64,000 nucleotides of DNA from Aristolochia californica (taxonomy: Eukaryota > Streptophyta > Magnoliopsida > Piperales > Aristolochiaceae), in NCBI GenBank assembly GCA_029961685.1, contig JARWKL010000002.1, positions 35,060,908 to 35,124,907 of the forward strand. Reading direction: 5' to 3'. A program made the translations under genes and the position numbers. Shown piece after piece: positions 44,991 through 55,682 of the stretch. The first letter of the stretch is position 1. Each line of letters begins with the position of its first letter. Under the pieces are notes generated by a model. The model was not told the origin of the DNA. It did not search any database and saw only the letters and a list, made by a program, of their open reading frames with translations.

Positions 44991-46790
44991 ATCTGATAAT
45001 CGTTTTGTTTGTTCATCTGTAAGAAATTTTTTTTCTTAGTTCATGATTGAACTTTGTGAATCATGGCCTCTCAGTAGTCACCAAGCGATGCATCATGGTC
45101 TTCGGGTTGTGATTATGGATTAAAACCCATTTCTTCATCCTGATTACCATCTTGACTGCTTTCCTTGGAGGACTCATGGGCAGAGATTAACATATTGTCA
45201 TCTTTATAATTTTTATTTAATTCTGAAAAAAATTATCTTCAATAGAGTCAAGAGCTTTGATGAGTAGCTCTTCTTCAGATATGTTAGGAAATTTTTTTTT
45301 TTAATTGCGCTTTGATAATATCAAATGGTGACATCTTTGTCACAAGCTCCACATATTGAGGAGTTAAATTTTTATATTTGAGAATTACAGCCTTAATTTC
45401 TGTAATCTTTTCTTCCATGGTTGTAGTGGGAAATTTTCCCCACATACGTACATGGAAATTATGCTGCAAGATTGGTAGCTATGGTTCATTGAAAGCAATT
45501 TTTAAACCCTATTTTCATATCCATGAAAGAGAAAATTCTAGAAAGAAAAAGAATGTATCCGATCCTTTCACCAAGTTCTGGACATCCTTAATATTAGGAT
45601 GAATGACTCACCATTGACCATATAAATCCTGAATGGGTTCAGAAAGAATAGAGATTGGAAGCCCCAATTTAGCCCACCATTTTTACACCCATAAAGGAAT
45701 TGGTATTTTATTTGTAGGTGGTTCTTAATTTCAACACCGAGTGCAATAAACCTGGTATGTTTATGTGTAGGATTTTGGTAATAAAACATGTTGGACCACG
45801 CATTAACATAATCCCAGTAATAGTACCCCTTATTATTAGGAGTAATTTCTTCATCAGAAAGATTATGCTTACCCTAAATCATCTGAGAGATAAACTTAAT
45901 TATTGTGCAACTACTATAGGAAATTGGACTATCCATTTTGTTAATATTGGACGAAGTGTGATGATAGGTCATAGATTGGGTATGAGCTCATATTGCCTCA
46001 TAATCAAACCATGATTTGTGGTTGGTTATTGGGAGGAAGGATTCTCTTAACCACTTGGAACATATTTTCCAAGGATCAGTTGTCACAACTATATCCTCAC
46101 GATTGATGACTGGAATTTCTTCCGTAATTGGAAGGGTGTTAAAAATGGAGTTTGCTAGAACCGTGTCCTTCATTGATGTGGAGGATGCTTCGGGAACTTT
46201 ATTTTTCCATTTATTTATCCCTTTATTTGGATTGAACTTGCCAAGGCATGTTCCTCCTCTAGCAGAGAGAGGATGTCCCATGTAAGGAAAATGTGACATT
46301 TTGTTATCCTTGCAAGAATTCACAAGTGAGAAAATAAGGTAGAGAGTTATTTTCTACCTTGATATATTCAATATCAAAATCAAAGGCGCTTAAATCCACC
46401 TGTCATTGTGCAAATATTTGTTTCGATGCCAAAATTTTTATATCTTTTTAAGAATTTGTTTGACAGTAGAACAATATACTCTTAGAATGAATTGTTGATT
46501 AAGTAGATCGTCCTGAAATTTACCAATACATTTAAGAATAGCAAAAATTTCTTGCTTAACAATTGAATAATTCAATTACGCTTGTTTCCAAAGGCCAAAA
46601 TTCGTACCAATTCTTCTTTATTAGATTTTGGATTTAATTGTTTAAATATTCCCCCATATCCAATATGTGAGGCATCGGTTTCAAAATGCCTTCTTCCATT
46701 GAGGGTTGGCCAAGGTAAGACAAAGTAACAGTCTAACTCGAGCTTTAATGTTTTTGACGGCCATAATATGCTTTACGGTCCAAGGAGTAC
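44991..46790 (-). pseudogene. Endogenous caulimovirid fragment in opposite orientation: RNase H and following region
   Basis: Minus strand from 46790: LWPSKTLKLELDC, the RNase H motif FETDASHIGYGG, and, across frame breaks, ILKC, KFQDD, DIKILASKQIFARWQ and FDFDIEY, all in caulimovirid RNase H order. From 46323 an open frame of 111 codons follows (GHPLSARGGTCLGKF, WKICSKWLRESF). Further frames continue to about 45000 (YYYWDYVNAWSNMFYYQNP, SPFDIIKAQLKK). The orientation is opposite to 43590-44340, so this is a rearranged insertion. Stops throughout. Confidence 0.7.
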
Positions 46791-46805
46791 GGTTCTTTTG
46801 TAGTC

Positions 46806-47322
46806 TTTCATTGGGAAAATATTTTTCCCATCTTTTTAATTTGATTATCTTCTTTCAAAATGAATAAATAGAGAATATGGGAAAAAAGGTGAAGAATGAA
46901 GAAAAGGAAAAAAAGAAAAGGAGTGAAAACTTCTCCTAGTGAATTTCATAATTCTCTAGGAAAAATATTATTTTCCAAGTTATTTTGTTGAGTTTTATTC
47001 CTGCAAAAGGACACATGAAAAGAGGAAAAAAGAGTATAAAATAAAAAAAGATAAAAATACAAAAAAATAAATACAAAATCTTTTCCAACAAATTGAAATT
47101 CGCTAGAAAAGGTTTTAAGATTTCTCGCATTGAATTTTGGGAGAAGCATTTTTCGAGAAGGATAAAAATTCGTGAGAAGAGATCACCCAACAAATTTTTA
47201 AATTCACTTGGAGAAACTTTATTTTTCCCAAGGTCAGATTCGCTAGCAAAAGTCCACTTCTACTAGTAATTTTGATTTCGATGTTGGGTTTTTTATTGGC
47301 TAAACATGTTTTTCTTGTAGTG
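46806..47322. mobile_element. CACTA-type transposon end
   Basis: The right edge reads TTTTTCTTGTAGTG, the reverse complement of the CACTACAAGAAA terminus typical of plant CACTA (En/Spm) elements. The preceding ~500 bp carry short inverted subterminal motifs (GATTCGCTAGCAAAAG, AATTTTTAAATTCACTTGG). The left part (46806-47080) is X-block type sequence. No transposase. The opposite end is not found in the window. Confidence 0.65.
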
Positions 47323-48255
47323 TGTGCGACGTATTGAGGAGCAAGATCGTAAGATGAAGAACTTTGAAATCGCTATGCAATGGTTCTGTCTGGTCGATCA
47401 ATCATGTGGGATGATCGAACAATCCTTGTGAAATTTACTTGCCTGGACAAAAGTTGATCGATCATTCCAGTGCTAGTTCAACTAAGTTGACTCTAAAAGC
47501 ATAAGAATGATTTTGTCTTAGTGCTCTAACATATTCTAAGGGATGTTTATGATGTTCCTAAACTTGTTTGTATGCATTGGATGACCTAAAGCTCCATATT
47601 CACTATTGTACTTAAAGAATGGAGTTAGGAATTCTCTCTAACATTTGTGACTGACTTTTGACATATGACTTTGATACTTGAACTCTAGTATTCTCATTGT
47701 CTTCTTCTTTGTGGGTGTTTCTTCAAGAGACGTCCATCAATGTTTCTTAAGATCTTGAGTAGGCTTGATTGTTTTGAATCTTTTGAAATTAAGATGCATT
47801 GACTCTTGAAGGTAAAGTATCTAAACTACTTAGTTTTGCAAGTTGTTAGATCTATTAAATTTTTTTATCATCAAAAGCAATAAGGGAGTCAACATATGGT
47901 CAACACTCAATTCACGCCACCCATCCCCTGAGAAGCCACTTGGGCCGACACAAATTTATCTAAATGCTCTACCCTCCCTAGACAACCCAACCTAGTAAAC
48001 GATTATAATAAAATCCATACAACGGTCCCATCGTATTCCCCCTCCTTCATGATGAGTTTTTTTCTCCTTGCTACATGAAAAATATTTTATAGCACTTCAA
48101 TGTCTCAAGCAACATCATTAAAAATCAAAACAGAACATAAACATTATTAAACATTAGTAAAAGTATGATTAAACAATATGATTAAAAGTACGATTAAAGC
48201 ATGATTAAAAACATGATTAAACATAAAATTAAACTAGATCAAACTGGAATGGACA
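47323..48255. other. Unassigned sequence right of the CACTA end
   Basis: 47335-47385 reads IEEQDRKMKNFEIAMQWF, homologous to 26405-26480. The rest has no convincing coding. On the minus strand GAAGGAGGGGGAA TACGATGGG (about 48030-48055) looks like a polypurine tract before an LTR start, unproven. 48150-48240 is a run of degenerate ATGATTAAAA repeats. Confidence 0.4.
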
Positions 48256-50637
48256 AGACCCCAAGGGAGGGAAAGTAAAAGGGAAGAAGAGGGAAGAGGA
48301 TGGGAAAAGGAAAAGGTGAAAAAATAGAGAAAAGGGAGAAAATAAGAGAGAAAATTAAGGAAAAAGAAAAAAGAAAAAGATAAAAAGAAAAAGGGGGAAA
48401 ATAAAAAATAAAGAGTAAAAGAATAAGGAAAAAGGAATAAAAGGAAAATTTAAAATTTAAAATAAATATAAAAGGAAAATTAAGTAAAAATAAAAATAAA
48501 AATATATAAATATTAAAGACTAAAATAATAATAAAATAATAATAAATTAAAATATGAAAAGAGTAATAAAAGGAAAAATAAAGAAAAGAGTTAAGAAAAA
48601 AATTAAAAAGGAAAAATATTTAAAAAACTAAAAAATAAAAATAATTTGAAATAAAATATTTAATTATTAAAAATCCTGAAAATGAAAGGAAAAAGGACCA
48701 ATATAATTAATCGTACTAAGAAAATTAATGTATCAATTAAATAATTCATTATATAATTATAATGTGTTCAATTAATTAGATAATTAAGTAATTACTACAT
48801 GTTTCATAAAATAATTGATTTGTTATTAAATTAAATGGGTCAATTGGTCAATTAATTATCATGAATCATCACGTAATTAATTATTTTTTACCTTATTAAT
48901 AATTATTCAATTATTAAATACATTAATTACTAATTAATTAACTAGTATTAGCAAAGATCAAATAGTATATGGTTCTTATTGTTTGCACTAACTGCATTAA
49001 TTCTATTCACCAAATTAATTGAATCCAATAACTAGTTAATAGTATAACTAGAATTTGTTTAATTAACTAAAAAATTAATTAATTAATTACTACTTGTTCC
49101 ATTAAATTATTGATTAGTTATTACATTAAATAACTCAATTACAGGATTAATTCGCACAAATCATCTGATATTTAATTATTTTTTACATAATAAGTAATTA
49201 TTCAATTAGTAAATTTATTAATTACTATATAATTAACAAGAATTAGTTGCAATGAACTAGTATATCATTCTGGTTGTTTGAACCGACTCCATTAATTCTA
49301 CTAATGAAATTAATTGAATCAAATAATTAGTTAATAATATAATAAGAATATGTTCAAGTAATTAGTTAAGTACTCACTACCTATATCATTAAATAATTGA
49401 TTAGTTATTACATTAAATAGGTCGATTGGTTATTTAATTAGCACAATTCATCATGTATTCAATTATTTTCTTACCTAATTTGTAATTATTCAATTAGTAA
49501 ATGTATTTATTGCAAGTTAACTAACTAATATTATAGCTCTGATCAAATAGTTATGTATTACAACAAGGTTATTTGGTTTGTTAATACAAGAATTAGTTTT
49601 ATTGATTAATTCTTCACTAATTAATAGGTAATTATGCAAAATATGACAATTAAGATAGTATAGTGGCAATTATGATTAAAAAATTTATTTTTGGACAATT
49701 TTAGATAAAAAATATTATTTTTTTATAAATAAAATTAAAATTAAAATTAAAGGTAACTTCTTAACCATTTAGTGCTTTTCAATATCATTTTTTCCATATT
49801 TAAACCTTTTTTTGAAGTAAAAAGAACTAAGAAGAATAAGACAAAATTTTTTTCTTGTCCATAGATTTCAAAAGCTTTTTGTTAAAAATGTTACACTAAT
49901 GTTTATACTTATAATATTTTATTTAAAATAAAAATTACTTAAAAATGGATGCATTTACTTGAAAGATTATTTGAAAGAATCAAGGTTTAGAATGTTAATG
50001 AAAGTATGAAAGTTATTTTTTCTTTCATTCTACGTAAATTAGTTAATTAACGATTAGTTACATAAGGATTTGTACACATGAGATGTTAATAAATATGTAA
50101 AAATGGAAGAAAAGATTGGAAGGGAAGAAGAAAGAAGAAAGAATAGATTTTTGAAGAGAGACTTTAAAAAACTTTTCATAGAGAAATTCAGAATTTGCTA
50201 AGAGAACATTAAATTAACAATCTTTACCAAATTTATTATCTTCGTTCACAAGGAAAAAAAAATGAAGAAGGAGAAGAAGAAAACAAGGGGAAGAAGGAAA
50301 GGATGAGAAACAACATAGAAAATAAAAGAAAACATTTCCCAACAAGTTTGAAAATTCAGTGGGAGAGGGAACCCTCTCCCAAAATATTTCAAAATTCATT
50401 GGAAAAATATTTTTCCCATCTTTTCAGTTTGATTTTCTTCTTTCAAAAGGAAAAAATTGAGAATATGGGAAAAAGATGACGAACGAAGAAAAGGAAAAAA
50501 GAAAAAGGGAGAAAACTTCTAGCGAATTTCATAATTCTCTGGGATAAATATTATTTTCCATGTTATTTAGTTGGGTTTCAATCCTCTACACAAGGAAAAA
50601 TGGAAAGAGAAAAAAAGTATGAAATAAAAAAAATTAT
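48256..50637. repeat. Y block and X block, copy 5
   Basis: Starts AGGGAGGGAAAGTAAAAGGG (Y) without an LTR-B in front, then the ATTAATTA and X parts as elsewhere. No gene. Confidence 0.65.
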
Positions 50638-51041
50638 GGTCACTCCAATATCGAACGATTCTCAAATGTAGACTGGGCCGGATCCCCGGATGACAGGAAA
50701 TCTACTTCAGGATTTTGTACGATGGTTGGACGGAATTTGGTTACATGGAGAAACAAAAGCAAAATGTAGTAGCACGGTCTAGTGCAGAAGCAGAATACAG
50801 AGTCATGGCACACACTGTTAGTGAACTCCTATGGATAAGATATTTTCTCACTGAAAGACTAAAGCATATTGCAGTGGACTGGCATTTTATGCGAGAAAAG
50901 TTTCAAGCATGTCTTTTATCTCTAAAGCATATATGATCACAAAGTCAAGTTGAAGGCATTCTCACCAAACCAGTCACTCATAAAATTTCGTCCACCATCT
51001 ACAACAAGCTGGGTATCAACGATGTTTTCTTAGCCCCAGCT
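50638..51041 (+). pseudogene. Copia RNase H, internally deleted
   Basis: [47 protein letters not shown], then a deletion of the YCDNQPAI segment, then HIAVDWHFMREKF. One frame break near 50750 and a stop at 50934. A degraded polypurine tract (TTGTGGGGTAA) precedes the LTR. Confidence 0.75.
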
Positions 51042-51051
51042 TGTGGGGTAA

Positions 51052-51658
51052 TGTTACAATGTGGACCCACCATGGTCACGAGCTGGTGGGACCCACCATA
51101 AGGACGTGGGATGCCAAGAAGAGTCTTCACCCAAGCTAGCACGAGTTAAGAGACAAGAGGCACAAGCTGGAATAAGTTAGAAGACTTGAAGATCAACTGG
51201 GACCCACAAAGATACCACGAGCTGGTAATCTTATCAATATGAGCTTGAAGATCATGTGGGACCCACAAAGATAAGACCACGAGCCAGCCTCCTCTCTTAT
51301 GTTCACGTGATTGAAGAAGAGTTGGAGTTCAAGTTATATTAGACCTCTAGTAGATTGTGTTATCTTTTCATGATAGAATTATCTTAGAGAGTTAGAGTTG
51401 GAATGTAATTAGGAGACTTAAAGGTTGATTGTATAAGGAGTCTATCACTTCTTCTACTATAAACAGAGGTATTGTAATTCGAAATTAATCAAGTTCTACA
51501 ATTCTTTCTTGAGTAAATCTCTCTCTCTTTGCTTGGCGCACACCTTTCTTCTCTTCTTCTTCTCTTCTCTCTACTCGAGATCTTTCTTCCCCTTTCCTTT
51601 TTCTTCTTTCTCTCTTCTCTTGCTCAGAATATTGAAAAAAGGGATCCTAAATTTAATA
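51052..51658 (+). repeat. LTR-B, complete
   Basis: 607 bp, TGTTACAATGTGG to CCTAAATTTAATA, with ATAAACAGAGG in place of the usual TATAAATAGAGG. Confidence 0.85.
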
Positions 51659-53460
51659 GAAATTGAGGACAAAAGGGAGGGAAAGTAAAAGGGAAGAAGA
51701 GGGAAGAGGATGGGAAAAAGAAATAAGGTGACAAAAAAGAGAGAAAAAGGAGTAAAAGAGAAAAAGGAGAAAATAAGGGAAAAGATAAAAAATAAAAACA
51801 TAAAAGGAATAACGGGGGAAATAAAAAATAAAGAGAAAAATATTAAGGAAAAAGGAATAACAAGAAAATTAAAAAATAAATATAAATATAAATGGATAAA
51901 TAAATAAAAATAGACAAATAGATAAGTATTAAAGACAAAATAATAAAAATAAAAAATAAGGGAAAATTTTAAAATAAAAATTAAAAATATGAAAAGAGCA
52001 AAGAAAATGAAAAATAAAGAAAAGGTTAAGTAAAACTAATAAAAAAGGAAAATGGAAAGCATGAAAAGAAAAAAGAGTAAACAAATTAAACAATAATAAT
52101 AATTGAAAATAAATAACTTAATTATTAAAAATCTGGAAAATAAATAAAAAATAAACAATATAATTAATCGTACTAAGAAAATTAATGTATCAATTAATTA
52201 ATTCATTATATAATTATAATGTGTTCAATTAATTAGTTAATTAAGTACGTACTACATGTTTCATAAAATAACTTATTCGTTATTACATTGGATAGGTCAA
52301 TTGCTCAATTAATTATCACGAATCATCACGAAATTAATTTTTTTTACCTAATTAATAATTATTCAATTAGTAAATATATTAATTACTAATTAATTAACTA
52401 GTATTAGCTGAGATCAAATAGTATATCATTCTTGTTGTTTGCACTGATGCCATTAATTCTTTTAACCAAATTAATTGAATCCAATAACTAGTTAATAGTA
52501 TAACTAGAAATTGTTTAATTCTTTAAAAAATGAATTAACTAATTACTACTTGTTTCATTAAATTATTTATTAGTTATTAAATTAAATAAGTCAATTACAT
52601 GATTAATTCGCACAAATCATCATGTATTTAATTAATATTTGCCTAATAAGTAATTATCCAATTAGTAAATGTATTAATTACTAATTAATTAAAAATAATT
52701 AGTTGCAATGAAATAGTATATCATTCTGGTAGTTTGAACCAACTCCATTAATTCTACTAACGAAATTAATTGAATCAAATAATTAGTTAATAATAAAATT
52801 ATAATATGTTCAATTAATTAGTTAATTAATTACTTACTACCTATTTCATTAAGTAATTGATTAGTTATTACATTAAATAGGTCGATTGGTTATTTAATTA
52901 GCACCAATCACCATGTATTCAATTATTTTCTTAGCTAATTTTTAATTATTCAATTAGTTGATGCATTGAATGCTAATTAATTAACTAATATTATAGCTCT
53001 GATTAAATAGTTTTGTGTTACAACAAGGTTATTTGGTTTGTTAGTACAAGAATTAGTTATATAATTTGACTTTATTAATTTTTATTGATTAATTCTTCAC
53101 TAATTAATAGGTAATTATTACATCGAAGAAAACATTTTCCAACAAGTTTGAAAATTCAGTGGGAGAGGGAACCCTCTCCCAAAATATTTCAAAATTCATT
53201 GGGAAAATATTTTTCCCATCTTTTCAGTTTGATTCTCTTCTTTCAAAAGGAAAAAATTGAGAATATGGGAAAAAGATGAAGAACGAAGAAAAGGAAAAAA
53301 GAGAAGGGGAGAAATTCATAATTCTATGGATAAATATTATTTTCCAAGTTATTTAGTTGAGTTTCATTCCTCTACACAAGGACAAATGAAAAGAGAAAAA
53401 AAGTATGAAATAAAAAAAAAGGTAAAAGTACAGAAAAATTAAATAAAAATATTTTCCAAC
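51659..53460. repeat. Y block and X block, copy 6
   Basis: Y from 51659, ATTAATTA part from about 52140, X part with an internal deletion at about 53125 (CATCGAAGAAAACATTTTCC). It ends at CCAACAAACTAGTTGTCC, the same join to old Copia integrase as at 13866 and 19451. No gene. Confidence 0.65.
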
Positions 53461-54567
53461 AAACTAGTTGTCCAAATGCATTGTCCACCAAACAAATTGC
53501 GTTCTCTCTCCACAATAGAACGGGGTAGCAGAACGCAAACATTGACACTTGCTAAACATGGCCCTAGCCTTGCTTTTTCAAGCCTATCTTCCTAAGAGGT
53601 TTTGGGGGAATGCCATTATTAACTGTTACTTATATAAAAAATCAAACACTTACCCTAGTTTTTCAAGGTAAAACATATTATGAGTAATTATTTAATATTT
53701 TACCCAATTACTCACATTTATGAGTGTTTGAATGTTTATGTTTTGCCTCCAGTCATGCCCACAAACCATCAAAATTTGATGCACACGCAATCCGTTACAT
53801 TTTTCTTTGGTACCCTAAGGATATAGAGTATATGATCTTGAAATACATAGAGTGTTTGTCTCCCGAGATGTTACTTTCTTGAAAAAAGAATTCTCTTAAA
53901 CACATTTCCACTGAAAATAGGGCTCCCATGATTCTTCCACCCATAACATTTGGCTTTTATGATGACCCTATACCAAACTCACCTACTCAGTCAAAAAGTC
54001 ATGAAATTTTAAATGTTAATAATGCTTCTTCCCTTAACATACCTTCTCCCACTTCCTTGCAACCCTATGCTCATCGCCTATCTACCAGACCAATTAAGTG
54101 ATTCAACTTCCTTCAAAATTTTCATGTGGAAACGACCCTACTGTCATGACCTGAACAATCATCTGCTTTTGGCATGGTCACAATATCAAGTATACCTTAT
54201 CAACTCTCTCAAGTGTTTTCTTATACGCAGTTATTCGACTCTCATAAAGTTTTTTCCAATTCATTAACCACTACCAAAGAACCAACTGGTTTCTTATAGG
54301 CCATACAAAGTGAAGCTAGAGGATCCTAAATGGCATCAAACCATACATGATGAAATTCAAGCATTACAAGCTAATCACACATGGACACTTATCTCTCTTC
54401 CACCCAGTAAGAAACCCGTTGGATGTAAATGGGTATAAAAAGTGAAGCTCTAGTTTGATGGCACCATGAGTGTTTGCCCTAGTTGCCAAGCTGGTTACTA
54501 TATGTGTTCTACTGAGTGTTTTCGCTATTCAAGGATGACATCTTCACCAACTCGATGTCAATAATGT
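53461..54567 (+). pseudogene. Old Copia pol, copy 3 (without the TIR element)
   Basis: Integrase from SKCIVHQ on, then the same path as copies 1 and 2 through the RT entry (KPVGCKWV) to TTACTATATGTG, where no TIR element is present. It runs on to HQLDVNNV, interrupted by Copia-A at 54568. About 350 bp of 5' integrase found in copies 1 and 2 is replaced here by X block. Confidence 0.8.
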
Positions 54568-55178
54568 TGTAACAATGTGGGATCCACCATGGCCCCACAA
54601 GTTGGTGGGACCCACCATGAGCTCGAAAGGTGTCAACAAGAGTCCTTATACAAAGTGGCTCTAGCTAAGAGATAAGGAACATGTGCTGGAATTAAATAGA
54701 AGATTTGAAGATCATGTGGGACCCACAAAGATACCACGAGCTGGTATCTTTACCTACATGAGTTGGAAGATCATGTGTGATCCACAAGATAAGACCAAGA
54801 GCTGGCTATCTAGCTTGATTCACGTCCTTAAAGAAGGTGTTTGTAGTTGAGTTAAATTAGTCTCTTAAATAGATAATGTAATCTTATCTTAATAGGCTTT
54901 TCTTAGAGAGTTCTAGTTGGAATGTAATTAGGAGTCCTAAGGTTAGTTGTACATGGACTCTATCACCTCCTCAACTATAAATAGAGGTTATTGTAAATCG
55001 GAATTATTCAAGCAAGATACTTCTTTTTTTTCTCCTCTCTTGTGTGAACTTCTCACTCTCTCTAATCTCTCTTATTTTCCTTCTCTTCTCTCTCTACCCG
55101 AGAGCTTTTCTCTTTTCCTCTTTTTTATTTCTCTCTCCCCTTGCTCGAGGTATTATTCATGGGGTCCTAAATTCAACA
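54568..55178 (+). repeat. Copia-A copy 3, 5' LTR
   Basis: 611 bp, TGTAACAATG to AATTCAACA, with TATAAATAGAGG near 54977, followed by a mutated PBS TGGTATCAGATC. Confidence 0.85.
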
Positions 55179-55682
55179 TGGTATCAGATCTACCAATTTA
55201 GGATCCCCATTATGCTCTATGAAGATATGATTAAAAGCTGCTCATAGAAGGCTCCTTATGAAGCAAGATTGAAACTCATGAGATAAGTATTTATTTCTCA
55301 TATTATTAAATTTATGGTAATGGTTTTCGGTATTAAGAGATGTTTTATAGATGTCCTTATGCATGTTTTCATCTTATGAAATTGTGAGAATATTTCTATC
55401 TTGGATTATCTTTGATTAGAAGAGATTATCAAGGTAGTTTTTATCGGTTCACACAATACTGTGATCGAGACCAGTGTATATTGGACTTTTTTTATAAATC
55501 TGTGGGAACAAGATTTTGGGATAAATAAGGATGATATTGAGCCTTTTATGAGTCATTATCCATTAAAATTATTTACTTAGCTTTTATGCTAAGCATCTCC
55601 ATTAACTGAGTTGGTTAAAGCCTTCCACTTGGTCATATTTTGATTACTTGATTGGAGAACTATTTTACTTGATTTGTCTACT

